DNA of 52,128 nucleotides from Chloroflexota bacterium (GCA_005880315.1 VBHB01000101.1:1-52128), one strand, 5' to 3'. Positions 16,317 to 24,567 are shown, numbered from the stretch's first letter. Program-made: numbers and translations. Notes: a model not told the origin generated them from the sequence alone.

Positions 16317-17341
16317 CTCGCCCGGGAGATGTCGCCTTTGACCACTCGGAGCTGAGCTTCACGCTGCTTGAGCCGTCGATTTCTCTGCCATCGTTCTCGG
16401 GTGAGCGCGACGCCCCACATGATCACCGCCGCCACCGCCGTGGCGGCCTGGATTCCCGCCACCGTGAAGAACGCGGCCTCGATGCCATAGCCTCTGGCCC
16501 TCAGTCCAAGTGCCAGGACGCCTCCCATCAGGCCGATCACAGGCCTCACGGCCCAGGATCCTGGAAGCAGGCGCCGGTCCGCCAGCAGCAGGCCGGCCAC
16601 GAACCACGTCGGCCCACTATCGAGCTGGAACACGGGATCCCAGTGGAAGAGATAGATCGGCACCATGGCCCCAAGCAAGAACGCGGCGAGCACGACCAGG
16701 CTCAAGCGCCGCGCATACGCCAACCACGCGATCGCGATGGCGATGGCGAGCAATGAAGTCGCGAACACGGGGCCGGGCACGTTGCCCACATACAGGCGCA
16801 CCGGGTCGATCGGGGCAGCTTGTGGCCCGAAGTAGTGGAACCAGATCCCAATCGGGTCGGCGAATGGATGGCCGGTGACCGGGTTCACATAACTGAATGG
16901 ATCTCCGCGCGTCACCAGGGCGACGACCGCATAAGCCAGGAGGCCGACCTGCGCGCGGATGGCCGGCACGTAGCGTGCCCGGACGACTTCAAGGATCACG
17001 GCCAGCGCTGAGATGGCGAGCGTGACCGCGATCGGGGCGGCGGGCCCAACGAGCGCAACTCCGAACACAGATGCGATCAGCGGGCTCGCCTGCGGTCGCG
17101 CGATCTGACGGCGCCACAACAGATGAACGATCACCTGCCCGCCGATGCCGAACGCGAGCGCGGCACCCAGCATCTCGACAGCGGGGAGCTTGAAGATGAT
17201 GAGACCGGCTGCAACGGGAGCTATCAGCGCGATCCCGACGATGAGGTCATCCGGAAGCGAGGCCGGATTGAATGCGGCCCGGTCAAGCCAGGCCCCGGCT
17301 CGAGCCAGCACGCATGGATTGTAGGGATCTAGGCCCGACAC
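16313..17341 (-). CDS. RnfD/NqrB-like polytopic membrane protein
   Basis: A 342-residue integral membrane protein with about ten spans. Its arrangement, including the central loop with NPVTGHPFADPIGIWFHYFG and the late segment SGPTWFVAGLLLADRRLLPG, resembles the RnfD/NqrB family of ion-pumping electron-transfer complexes, where this subunit holds covalent FMN. No other rnf or nqr gene is nearby, and the FMN-attachment S/T-G-A-T motif is not clearly visible, so it may have another role. GTG 17341 is chosen because CCGAGG precedes it and residues further upstream are low-complexity Pro/Ala sequence overlapping the divergent promoter region. The assignment is by fold resemblance only. Confidence 0.55.
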   Translation of the reverse strand: MSGLDPYNPCVLARAGAWLDRAAFNPASLPDDLIVGIALIAPVAAGLIIFKLPAVEMLGAALAFGIGGQVIVHLLWRRQIARPQASPLIASVFGVALVGPAAPIAVTLAISALAVILEVVRARYVPAIRAQVGLLAYAVVALVTRGDPFSYVNPVTGHPFADPIGIWFHYFGPQAAPIDPVRLYVGNVPGPVFATSLLAIAIAIAWLAYARRLSLVVLAAFLLGAMVPIYLFHWDPVFQLDSGPTWFVAGLLLADRRLLPGSWAVRPVIGLMGGVLALGLRARGYGIEAAFFTVAGIQAATAVAAVIMWGVALTRERWQRNRRLKQREAQLRVVKGDISRAS

Positions 17342-17420
17342 ACACCTCGGGCCCCTTGCCGGCGGCGCCTCGGCGGGCGCGGCCGGACCTCCCGTGGAAT
17401 GGGGAGGCCAACCCGTTTGG

Positions 17421-18689
17421 GTGATAATCGGCAGGCTCGTGTCGCTTTCCAGCCGACGTCTTGCCGCGACGCTGGTGGCGTTGATCGGGGTTTTCATCGT
17501 CAGCGCCGGCGCCATGGCCGAGACGCTCCCCGACTCGACGTGGGTGGGCCTGGCCCCGCTACCTCAGCAAGGCCGATCACCGGTGTTCGCGCTTGCGGTC
17601 GATCCTGCTGACAATCACCTGGTCATCGCCGGGAACTCGCAGGGTGCGCTGCTGCGCTCCTCTGACGGCGGTTCGACGTGGACCACCGTTCATACCGGAC
17701 GCGCAGCTCTGACGACCATCGTCTTCAGCCCTTACACGGCGGGGTTGGTCCTGGCAGGTGCGCGCGGAGGCGGAGCGCTGATCAGCACCGACGGGGGAGC
17801 GAAGTGGAATGCGGTCAGCGGTCTCGACGGGCGTGACGTGCGTGTCTTTGGATTCGCGCTCGCTCTCATCGCCGCGGGCACCGACAACGGCGTTTACACC
17901 AGCATCGACGGAAGCTCGTGGAAGCAGTCTGGATTGCCGAACACCAGCATTGACGCCATTGCTGTGGCGGCGATTCACTCGCCGGTGCGCCTGGTGGCCG
18001 GCAGCGACACCTCGACGAACGCGGCCGGTCCGCCCCTTTACGAGAGCACCGACGGGGGTGCCACGTGGAGCTCGATCCCCGCTCCCATCAGCGGCACGGT
18101 CATCTCGCGCCTCGCGGCGGGACCGCTGCCGCCGACAGGAAATGTGAGACCGCTGGTCGCGGGCACGAACTCGGGTCTCTTCCTGTCCAAAGACAATGGA
18201 GCAACCTTTGCTCCGCTCAGCGGCGGTGACCTGCTTCCGTCGATCGACTACACGCAGGTTGCATTCGTCACCGATCACTACGACCGTTTCTATGTGGCGA
18301 GTGACGGAGGTGGATCGCGCACGGGCGGTGTGTGGCTCACAAAGGACGCAGGCAAGAATTTCACCTGGCTGGTGCCGCCGATCCCGTCGATCACGGCACT
18401 CACAGTTTCGAACGACGAGGCGCCAATCCTGTATGTGGCGACGTTCCGGGCGACGGATCACACTCCCGCCTTGTGGGCATACCACGACACGGGTGGATCC
18501 CCGCGAGGCCCAGCGACCGCCACGCCCCCCGCCAGCGGCGTTCGAATCGGCCGCAACGACCAGAATGGCCTGTTCGATTTCCTGCGACCGCTGTCATCGT
18601 CACAGACGCCATACATCGCACTTGGGGTCGCGGCGCTGCTCATCCTCGCGCTCGCCGCGGTCTCGCATTTCCGCGCCAGCCGTAGGTAG
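17421..18689 (+). CDS. Secreted, C-terminally anchored Asp-box propeller protein
   Basis: A 422-residue exported protein. A signal peptide ends near AGAMA (about residues 18-33). The body carries Asp-box motifs at about residues 80 (SDGGSTW), 123 (TDGGAKW), 210 (TDGGATW), and weaker ones near 160, 257 and 307. A C-terminal membrane span (about 395-415) is followed by RASRR, so the propeller is held outside by its C-terminus. This is the opposite topology to the sigma-linked Asp-box protein at 13877. GTG 17421 follows GGGGAGG at a rather long spacing; GTG 17439 is an alternative. No catalytic site is seen; a binding or sensing surface is likely. Confidence 0.75.
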   Translation: MIIGRLVSLSSRRLAATLVALIGVFIVSAGAMAETLPDSTWVGLAPLPQQGRSPVFALAVDPADNHLVIAGNSQGALLRSSDGGSTWTTVHTGRAALTTIVFSPYTAGLVLAGARGGGALISTDGGAKWNAVSGLDGRDVRVFGFALALIAAGTDNGVYTSIDGSSWKQSGLPNTSIDAIAVAAIHSPVRLVAGSDTSTNAAGPPLYESTDGGATWSSIPAPISGTVISRLAAGPLPPTGNVRPLVAGTNSGLFLSKDNGATFAPLSGGDLLPSIDYTQVAFVTDHYDRFYVASDGGGSRTGGVWLTKDAGKNFTWLVPPIPSITALTVSNDEAPILYVATFRATDHTPALWAYHDTGGSPRGPATATPPASGVRIGRNDQNGLFDFLRPLSSSQTPYIALGVAALLILALAAVSHFRASRR

Positions 18690-18701
18690 ACTCGCCATTC
18701 A

Positions 18702-19178
18702 GTGACATCGCCGCACGCCCGACTCCGCGACCTCGGTCTCGAGCTGCCGGCCCCGCCGGCCCCGCTGGCCTCCTACATCCCCACGCTGCTCGTGCCAATT
18801 GGAGAACGGAGGTCGTTGTTGTACATCGCGGGGCAGGTCTCGGCCCGCGACGGCAAGCGGCTGACGGGTCGCTGCCCGGATCAGGTGAGCATGGAGCAGG
18901 CCCAGGAAGCAGCCCGTGCTTGCGCGCTCAGCTTGCTCGCCCAGATGGAGTCCGCGGCAGGACTGGACAACGTCGAGCAGGTGGTCCAGCTGACGGGATT
19001 CGTGCTGTCGACTGATGACTTCGGTGATCAGCCGAAGGTGATCAACGCTGCATCTGACCTCATCGCGGAGGTGCTTGGCGACGCCGGCAAACACACGAGG
19101 GTCGCCATCGGCACAAATGCTTTGCCCTTCCTGGTGACGGTCGAGATCGCTGCGGTCGCGGTTGTCCGCACCGGCTGA
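18702..19178 (+). CDS. RidA-family (YjgF/UK114) protein
   Basis: A 158-residue member of the RidA superfamily, whose best known members hydrolyse reactive enamine/imine intermediates. The fold is recognisable from LLYIAGQVSARDGKRLTGRC, the helix with QAQEAARACALSLLAQ, and the C-terminal strand LPFLVTVEIAAVA. The conserved Arg near the C-terminus of true RidA (in the sequence N-x-P-R-x-x) is not obvious. It belongs to the longer YjgF-like branch with a GQV motif, so deaminase activity is uncertain. GTG 18702 lies 12 bases after the Asp-box gene. The PAP2 gene starts one base after its stop. Confidence 0.82.
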   Translation: MTSPHARLRDLGLELPAPPAPLASYIPTLLVPIGERRSLLYIAGQVSARDGKRLTGRCPDQVSMEQAQEAARACALSLLAQMESAAGLDNVEQVVQLTGFVLSTDDFGDQPKVINAASDLIAEVLGDAGKHTRVAIGTNALPFLVTVEIAAVAVVRTG

Positions 19179-19179
19179 A

Positions 19180-20082
19180 GTGGAGCGGGTGCCGCCTCGC
19201 CGCCCGCGAATCATCCTCGTCGGCAGTGTCATCTATCTGGCGCTGATCTTCGGCGTGATGCTGTGGCGCGGCATCTCGATCGAGCCCGAGTGGGTGGTGT
19301 TGGCGCTGCTCGTGATCGCCGTCGCCCTCGGGCGCGGGCGCTCGTTCATCGTCGACTGGGCCCCTTTCCTGCTCCTGTTCTTCGCCTACGAAGCGATGCG
19401 TGGGTTCGCGTCGAAGACGGGGTTCGCGCCCCACGACCTCTCGGGACTGGAGCGCGGTCTGTTCGCGGGCACGCTGCCAACGGTCACCTTGCAGAATGCT
19501 TTCTACCGGTCCGATGCCGTAAGCCCTCAAGACCTCATCGCGATGTTCTTCTACTTCATGCATTTCCCCCTGCCGATCGTGGTGGGGTTCGTATTCTGGG
19601 TACGCAGTCGCGACCACTACCGGCGCTTCATCGCCGCTCTGCTGCTGATGGCGATGCTGGCGTTCGTCACGTATCTGTTCTGGCCGTCGGCGCCGCCGTG
19701 GTACCAATTCGGCGCGAACAGAGGCGGGGGAGAGGAGGTCGTGCACAAGATCCTCAACGAGACTGTCGACAAGCTCTGGGGTCCGAACTACTGGGTGTCG
19801 CCGCTGTACACCCATCTCAATCCCAACCAGTTCGCGGCCTTTCCATCCCTGCACGCCGCCTTTCCCGCGCTGGCTGCCCTTTATGCGTGGCGCAGATATC
19901 GATGGCTTTCGATCGCGCTGATCGGCTGGACCCTGGCCGTCGCTCTCAGCATCGTCTACCTGGGCGAGCACTACGTTGTCGACGCGCTGGACGGATTTCT
20001 GTATGTCGCCGCCGCCGCGATCATCGTCGAAGCCTTCAGCCGATGGCGAGCGCCGAAACCCGAGGCGCGGCTGCTCCCCTAA
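19180..20082 (+). CDS. PAP2-superfamily membrane phosphatase or phosphotransferase
   Basis: A polytopic protein of about 300 residues from the PAP2 superfamily. The active-site elements are PSLHAAF near residue 221 and GEHYVVDALDG near 261, the second and third phosphatase motifs carrying the two catalytic histidines. Six membrane spans and the wide spacing before the SLHA motif resemble the AUR1/inositol phosphotransferase branch more than simple phosphatidate phosphatases. Substrate is likely a lipid phosphate in the cell membrane. GTG 19180 follows the RidA stop directly; TTG 19162 is an alternative that would overlap. The 3' end overlaps yvcK by 4 bases. Confidence 0.82.
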   Translation: MERVPPRRPRIILVGSVIYLALIFGVMLWRGISIEPEWVVLALLVIAVALGRGRSFIVDWAPFLLLFFAYEAMRGFASKTGFAPHDLSGLERGLFAGTLPTVTLQNAFYRSDAVSPQDLIAMFFYFMHFPLPIVVGFVFWVRSRDHYRRFIAALLLMAMLAFVTYLFWPSAPPWYQFGANRGGGEEVVHKILNETVDKLWGPNYWVSPLYTHLNPNQFAAFPSLHAAFPALAALYAWRRYRWLSIALIGWTLAVALSIVYLGEHYVVDALDGFLYVAAAAIIVEAFSRWRAPKPEARLLP

Positions 20083-21353
20083 GCCTGCCAGACCTTGCGC
20101 ATGATCGCGCGGGCAAGCTTGTCGGGGTCGTGGTGTGAGGGGATGCGGACGTTGACGACGTCGGCGGGTATGAACCGCACCTCTGGATGCTTCATCGCGT
20201 CATCGGACTTGAAGATGACCTGGGTTTGGCCGCCCGTCGGCAAATGCGTGTGATTGGAGTTGACGAGCACGAAGTCAAACAGGTTCGAACCCACGTGATC
20301 GCGAATCACCTGCAGGTAATCGTCCACGTCGTAACCCTCGGTCTCGCCCTTCTGCGAGGCGAGGTTGCACACGAGCACCTTGAGCGCGGGTGAGGCTTTG
20401 ATCGCCTCCACCATGCCTTCGACCAGGAGATTCGGCAGGATCGATGTGTAGAGCGAACCGGGGCCGATGACGACCAGCTCAGCGTTGAGGATCGCCTGCG
20501 CCGCCTCAGGGTTCACCTGGGCGCCGTCGGGCTTCAAGAACACCTGGCTGATCGGTGCATTCTGCTTGGGGATGTTCGACTCGCCTTCGACGGAGTGTCC
20601 GTTGATGGACGCCACCAGCGTCACGTCCTGGAGCGTCGACGGCACGATCGTGCCTTTGACTGCAAGCACTTTGCCCGACTCACGCAGGGCGTGCTCGAAG
20701 TTCCCGGTGACGTCGGCCATGGCCATGATGAACAGGTTCCCGAAGGAATGGCCGTCGAGCGATCCCTCTTTGAAGCGATGGTCGAAGAGCTGCTTCATGA
20801 GGGGCTCAGCGTCGGCGAGCGCGATCAGGCACTGGCGAAAGTCGCCGGGCGGGAGGATGCGGTACTCGTCACGCAAGCGTCCCGAGGAACCGCCGTCATC
20901 GGCGACGGTGACGATCACCGAAAGGTTTGAGGTGTAGGTCTTGAGGCCGCGAAGCAGGGAGCTGAGACCGGTACCCCCACCGATCGCGACGATGCGTGGC
21001 CCGCGTCCCTTCAAGCGGAAGGCGTGGATCACGTCGACGATGCTGGCGGTCGAGTTGCCGGGAAGAAACGGCCCGAGCACCGACTGCGTCAGCTTGACGT
21101 AGCTGTAAATGAGGAGGCCGACCCCAAGGGTGCCGAAGATGATCGCGCGCAGCCAGTGAGGCAGGAACTGCAGAGTGATGTAGTAGAACTGGCCTGGCAG
21201 AGTGGCGGTCTCGTAGAACGCCTTGAGGATGTACGCAAGTCCAAGCACCAGGACGAGCTCGGCCAGCATCAACAGCAAGAGCCACCGCTTGATCTCGAGA
21301 CCAGGAGTGAGCCATCTCAGCCAGCGCGTAGTGGTTCGGAGCCTTGTGGCCAT
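20079..21353 (-). CDS. yvcK: YvcK/CofD-like gluconeogenesis factor with membrane anchor
   Basis: A 424-residue YvcK protein. In Bacillus and mycobacteria this family binds UDP-sugars and is required for growth and wall synthesis on gluconeogenic carbon sources. The CofD-like core starts with GGGTGLSSLLRGLK at residues 125-138, then VADDGGSSGRLR near 150, LPPGDFRQC, and GHSFGNLFI. Two membrane spans lie ahead of the core, at about 22-45 and 68-88, a version without the usual fully soluble form. The start ATG 21353 includes both. rapZ and whiA, which often flank yvcK, are absent here. It is convergent with the PAP2 gene and divergent from the DUF5808-like gene. Confidence 0.92.
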   Translation of the reverse strand: MATRLRTTTRWLRWLTPGLEIKRWLLLLMLAELVLVLGLAYILKAFYETATLPGQFYYITLQFLPHWLRAIIFGTLGVGLLIYSYVKLTQSVLGPFLPGNSTASIVDVIHAFRLKGRGPRIVAIGGGTGLSSLLRGLKTYTSNLSVIVTVADDGGSSGRLRDEYRILPPGDFRQCLIALADAEPLMKQLFDHRFKEGSLDGHSFGNLFIMAMADVTGNFEHALRESGKVLAVKGTIVPSTLQDVTLVASINGHSVEGESNIPKQNAPISQVFLKPDGAQVNPEAAQAILNAELVVIGPGSLYTSILPNLLVEGMVEAIKASPALKVLVCNLASQKGETEGYDVDDYLQVIRDHVGSNLFDFVLVNSNHTHLPTGGQTQVIFKSDDAMKHPEVRFIPADVVNVRIPSHHDPDKLARAIMRKVWQA

Positions 21354-21421
21354 CTACCCCACCTGCCAGAACAGTTTCAAGACGTGAAAGGTTATCGTTG
21401 GAATACTCTTCAATTCGAAGT

Positions 21422-21799
21422 ATGCGTACTTTACGTGGACTGCGCCGCCTGATCCGGGTTGCCGTCGTCGGACTGGTCGTGGCCGCGGTTGCGACCGAGC
21501 TGTCCAAGCCCGAAGAGGAACGTACCTGGCATGGTCGAGTCGGGGGCGTCGTTCCGTATGACTTTCGGCCACCAACTTGGGAACGCATACGCTCGGCTTA
21601 CTGGAACCCCGAGTCGGACCGATTGTTCAGCGATCGAGTCTTTGGAGTCGGCTGGGCGGTCAACCTGTACGAGGCCAGACGCCTGCTCCAATCGGGCTTC
21701 GATCGTCTGATGGGGACGCCACCGCCGCTCTCGATCCGGATGAGCCGACGGGAGCCGGCGCCGGGCCAGTCACGGGGGCGCAGCCGGGAGCGCGACTAG
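21422..21799 (+). CDS. Small membrane protein, DUF5808-like
   Basis: A 125-residue protein. An N-terminal basic stretch and one membrane span (RVAVVGLVVAAVATEL, residues about 13-28) are followed by a soluble part. The segment RIRSAYWNPESDRLFSDR and then GVGWAVNLYEAR resembles the short DUF5808 pattern of YxNPxDxRxF followed by GxGWxxN. That resemblance is from memory and needs a profile search. ATG 21422 is the start; the frame is open upstream, but that region is the divergent promoter of yvcK. The function is unknown. Confidence 0.6.
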   Translation: MRTLRGLRRLIRVAVVGLVVAAVATELSKPEEERTWHGRVGGVVPYDFRPPTWERIRSAYWNPESDRLFSDRVFGVGWAVNLYEARRLLQSGFDRLMGTPPPLSIRMSRREPAPGQSRGRSRERD

Positions 21800-21859
21800 C
21801 CCGGTAGCCTACCCCGCCCCAGGCCGGTAAGCAGCCAGTCTCCGGTAGGCGACCACAGG

Positions 21860-21879
21860 TGTGGAAAGCATGTGGAAAA
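21860..21879 (+). repeat. Direct repeat TGTGGAAA upstream of tRNA-Gln
   Basis: TGTGGAAA occurs at 21860 and again at 21871, eleven bases apart, about one helical turn. Both copies are one or two mismatches from the DnaA-box TGTGGATAA. With only two imperfect copies and no dnaA, dnaN or AT-rich unwinding region, an origin is not supported. They could bind a regulator on one face of the helix. Confidence 0.3.
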
Positions 21880-21941
21880 CCAGTGATAAGGGGTCGGATT
21901 GAGCGCTGGCTAGAATAGGCGGCCGGCCCAGACCACGAGTT

Positions 21942-22016
21942 TGGGGAGTGGCGCAACGGTAGCGCAGCTGACTCTGGATCAGAAGGTTGAAGGTTCGAAT
22001 CCTTCCTCCCCAGCCA
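21942..22016 (+). tRNA. tRNA-Gln, anticodon CTG
   Basis: A complete tRNA cloverleaf. The acceptor stem TGGGGAG (21942-21948) pairs with CTCCCCA, followed by discriminator G and an encoded CCA (22014-22016). The D-arm has GCGC/GCGC. The anticodon loop is CTCTGGA with anticodon CTG, reading CAG (Gln). The T-arm is GAAGG-TTCGAAT-CCTTC. The first pair of the anticodon stem is a G/A mismatch. A TAGAAT -10-like hexamer lies at 21911-21916. No clear terminator is seen downstream before the minus-strand LUD gene. Confidence 0.93.
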
Positions 22017-22130
22017 CCATATGTGCAGGTTCGGCTGAAGAACGACGAAAGGCCCTCGCCTGATGGTTGTCCGGCCCTATCTGGCAAGGGTCGATGGGTC
22101 GCCAACACAAGCGCCGGATCGGAGGTTCGC

Positions 22131-22751
22131 TTAGACGCCGATAGGTTGGCGGACCAGGATGATCGTCGTCCGGCCGGGGGTGTGGTCCCCCTCGAGGATC
22201 AGCGTGCGATTCATCTTGGCGACACCATGCGCCACGTGCAGCCGATCTTCCTCATAAGGAATTACGTAATCCTGGATGCGGCGAAACGCCGTATCCAGGT
22301 CCGGCACCACCTTCTGGCTCCCGATGACCAAAATCAGCTTGCCCGCCCCCGACGCGATCGGCCCGATCTGGCTCCCGGTCGCCGAGGTCATCACGATCTG
22401 CCCAGCCTCGGTCAACGCGTGCGCGCTGTTGACCATGATGTCCGGCGCGGCCCCCGCCTTCCGCATCTCGTCGCGCTGCGTATTGCGGTCCATCTTCAGC
22501 GTGCGCCGGCGGATGAAGTCGTAATTCTGGTTGTCCATGAACTCGTCGAAGATCCCCGCGTCCTCGAGCGTTTTCGACTTGCCCGAGTGCACCTGAGAGC
22601 CCTCCGGAACGCGCGAGAGCACCTCGGCCTTGGCCGCGGCCCCGTCATCGACGACCACGACCTCGAAATTCCTCGCCCGCAGCGTCTCCGCCAGGGCCTC
22701 GAGCGCAGCTTCAGAAGCCGGTTCAGCAAATTCCACCGCCGCCATCGCCAT
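22131..22751 (-). CDS. LUD-domain protein (LutC/YkgG-like)
   Basis: A 206-residue LUD-domain protein. The family includes LutC, part of the iron-sulfur lactate dehydrogenase LutABC, but many members stand alone. Recognisable parts are RNFEVVVVDDGAAAKAEVLS, the helix around ALTEAGQIVMTSATGSQIGP, and GAGKLILVIGSQKVVPDL. Most LUD genes here would have lutA or lutB partners; none is present, so the substrate is unknown. ATG 22751 is chosen because AAAGGACAGG precedes it. The upstream ATG at 22778 lies inside the 20-bp palindrome shared with the divergent MarR gene, so it is unlikely to be the start. Confidence 0.83.
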   Translation of the reverse strand: MAMAAVEFAEPASEAALEALAETLRARNFEVVVVDDGAAAKAEVLSRVPEGSQVHSGKSKTLEDAGIFDEFMDNQNYDFIRRRTLKMDRNTQRDEMRKAGAAPDIMVNSAHALTEAGQIVMTSATGSQIGPIASGAGKLILVIGSQKVVPDLDTAFRRIQDYVIPYEEDRLHVAHGVAKMNRTLILEGDHTPGRTTIILVRQPIGV

Positions 22752-22767
22752 AATCCTGTCCTTTACA

Positions 22768-22787
22768 ATACTTGCCATAGCAACTAT
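22768..22787. promoter_or_regulatory. Operator palindrome between LUD and marR genes
   Basis: ATACTTGC (22768-22775), CATA, then GCAACTAT (22780-22787): an inverted repeat matching at 7 of 8 positions per arm. It lies in the short AT-rich gap between the two divergent starts, with TATAG and TACAAT hexamers nearby that could be -10 elements. Size, symmetry and location fit a MarR-dimer operator controlling both genes, including self-regulation. Binding itself is inferred. Confidence 0.6.
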
Positions 22788-22800
22788 AGAAGGAACAAGC

Positions 22801-23322
22801 TTGCGCCCTCAAGGTATTCCAATTAGCGTGAGCGACGTGAAGGTGAAGGCGCCCGCGGCGGGCCAGGATCAGGTCACCACCTGGATCAACCTGCACCAGG
22901 TCGCCCGCGTTTTGCAGGCCAAGATCGAGGAACGGCTGCGGGCAACCGCCGATCTCTCGTGGGCCGAGTTCGAGCTCCTGATGCGCCTCCAGGTCGCGGC
23001 CACCCGCCCGCTCCAGATGAGCGAGATCGCCGCCCAGCTCGTGGGCAGCCCCAGCGGCACCACCCGCATCGCCGACCGACTCGAGAAGGACGGCCTCATC
23101 ATCCGCGAGACGCCGCGCGAGAATCGGCGCATCGTCCGCGTCGAGCTCACCGAAAAGGGGCGAAACGTGCTGACGGCGGCGGACGAGATCTTCCGGGGCA
23201 CGCTCCAGCAGGCCTTCGGCGACCACCTGGCGGCAGGCGAGGTGACGGAGCTGCGCGGCCTGTTGCGCAAGCTGCTCGAGCGCAACGGAGCCTGGCAGGA
23301 AGCCCGCTGCGCCCCGCTCTGA
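22801..23322 (+). CDS. MarR-family transcriptional regulator
   Basis: A 173-residue winged-helix repressor of the MarR family. The core has SWAEFELLMRLQVA, the recognition helix region PLQMSEIAAQLVGSPSGTT and RIADRLEKDGLIIR, and the wing RENRRIVRVELTEKG. A C-terminal helix mediates dimer formation. TTG 22801 is the preferred start because AGAAGGAA lies five bases upstream; the GTG at 22828 has no ribosome site. It is divergent from the LUD gene across the palindrome at 22768-22787, so it probably controls that gene and itself in response to a small ligand. Confidence 0.88.
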   Translation: MRPQGIPISVSDVKVKAPAAGQDQVTTWINLHQVARVLQAKIEERLRATADLSWAEFELLMRLQVAATRPLQMSEIAAQLVGSPSGTTRIADRLEKDGLIIRETPRENRRIVRVELTEKGRNVLTAADEIFRGTLQQAFGDHLAAGEVTELRGLLRKLLERNGAWQEARCAPL

Positions 23323-23880
23323 TTACCTGACCAAATAGTGCAGGTGGACGGCGCCGCCGCCAAACCGGCCCTCATCCACCAGCTGGAGGTCCACGCGAAC
23401 GCCGTCTGGTAAGGCGCGGTTGCCGCCTCCCACCATCACCGGCACGACGATCAGGTGGAGCTCGTCGACCAACCCGGCTCTGATAGCCTCGGCCGCGAGG
23501 TGAGGACCGCCCACCGTGATGTCCTTAGCCGCGGCGGACTTCATCCGACGCACCGCCTCGGGATCGAAATGTCGCTCGATGCGGGTGCGTGCGCTCTGCG
23601 CCTTTTCCAGCGTCGTCGAGTACACGACCTTATCCGCGCCGCGCCAGATCGCGGCGAAATCCTTGATGACAGCCGGCTCGGCGTCCAGGCCCGGCGGATT
23701 CTCCCAATAGAGGAGGGTGTCGTACATCCGCCGCCCGAGGAGGTAAGTGCCAACCGGCCGCTCGAGGTCGTTGACGAACCGATGTACCTCGTCGTCCGGC
23801 GCGGCCCAGTCGAAATTGCCGCGCTCGTCGGCGACGTAGCCATCCAGCGACATGATCGGTGCGTAAATCAGCCGGGCGAT
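23323..23880 (-). CDS. DHFR-superfamily (RibD C-terminal-like) reductase
   Basis: Member of the RibD C-terminal/dihydrofolate-reductase-like superfamily, NADPH-binding proteins of mostly unknown substrate. The body shows SLDGYVADERGNFDWA, LLGRRMYDTLLYW, DITVGGPHLAAEAIRAGLVD and ELHLIVVPVMVGGG, all family hallmarks. The first ATG (23853) would cut off the opening beta strand ARLIYAPIM, which every member needs. The frame is open above it to a stop at 23941, but without ATG, GTG or TTG. An ATC at 23880 sits where the Met is expected, nine bases after GGAG. The true start may be this ATC, or the base may be altered. The coordinates here use the ATC. Confidence 0.75.
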   Translation of the reverse strand: MARLIYAPIMSLDGYVADERGNFDWAAPDDEVHRFVNDLERPVGTYLLGRRMYDTLLYWENPPGLDAEPAVIKDFAAIWRGADKVVYSTTLEKAQSARTRIERHFDPEAVRRMKSAAAKDITVGGPHLAAEAIRAGLVDELHLIVVPVMVGGGNRALPDGVRVDLQLVDEGRFGGGAVHLHYLVR

Positions 23881-24009
23881 TGGCGAGACTCCAGGATCCG
23901 GCGTTCCATTGCTCGATCGTGTGGCATGCCGAAGGCGTGGTCAAACGGAAACTCAATTCGCGACGCGCGTCTGGCGTTGGTGGGAATAACCGACGCGCGC
24001 AGGGGCCGA

Positions 24010-24567
24010 TTATTCGCCGACCCGACATAACCACCCTCCCGCCAAACGCGTGCCATCTGCGAACCGCGCATCGATGGTTCCGTAAAAAAGGCCCTTGACC
24101 GCATCGGCGCTTGTGATCGTGACCTCGCCGGATGTGGCATTGATCCGATACCCTACCCCGGTCGTGGCGTTGTTGGCGACGCTGAGGGTTAGCGGCGTAA
24201 ACCCGTACTGCTGGAGAGGCGACGTGGCACTGTAGGTGCCCGCGGACGATCCCTGCGCGGCTACCGCAAAAGCCACTCGCACGACATGCCCATTCGACAG
24301 GATCATGGCGTTGGTATCGAATACCAACGGCGGTCCGAAGCCGCATCCGCGGCCACTGCCCACGATCTCACGGGTGCTATCCGTGGCGAGCGCGCCTTGA
24401 AGCTGCAGCGAGTTCGAGGTTGGTGGAGCTGACGTGGGAGATGACTTCGGCGCAGCGGGGGATGGCATCGGCGACGACGTCGCCACGGAACCGCCAGTGC
24501 TGCATCCGGCCATCCCGAAGGCCAGCAGCACCAGTCCAGCTGCCAACGGTGTCCGCATACCTCTCAA
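24010..24567 (-). CDS. Hypothetical lipoprotein
   Basis: A 185-residue exported lipoprotein. The signal sequence ends in the lipobox FGMAGC with Cys22. A Ser/Pro/Thr-rich linker (about 23-55) tethers a small beta-rich domain with no recognised family. It contains a Cys pair candidate, one at about 75 in GRGCGFGPP and one at the end in GGWLCRVGE. Alternation of short strands with Gly/Thr/Asn turns suggests a beta-sandwich. It is divergent from the secreted propeller gene at 24756. No function is proposed. Confidence 0.7.
   Translation of the reverse strand: MRGMRTPLAAGLVLLAFGMAGCSTGGSVATSSPMPSPAAPKSSPTSAPPTSNSLQLQGALATDSTREIVGSGRGCGFGPPLVFDTNAMILSNGHVVRVAFAVAAQGSSAGTYSATSPLQQYGFTPLTLSVANNATTGVGYRINATSGEVTITSADAVKGLFYGTIDARFADGTRLAGGWLCRVGE

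Noticed and set aside
21860-21879. Two DnaA-box-like sequences suggesting an origin
   Set aside because: Both copies are imperfect, there is no AT-rich unwinding region, and dnaA and dnaN are absent. Kept only as a direct repeat.
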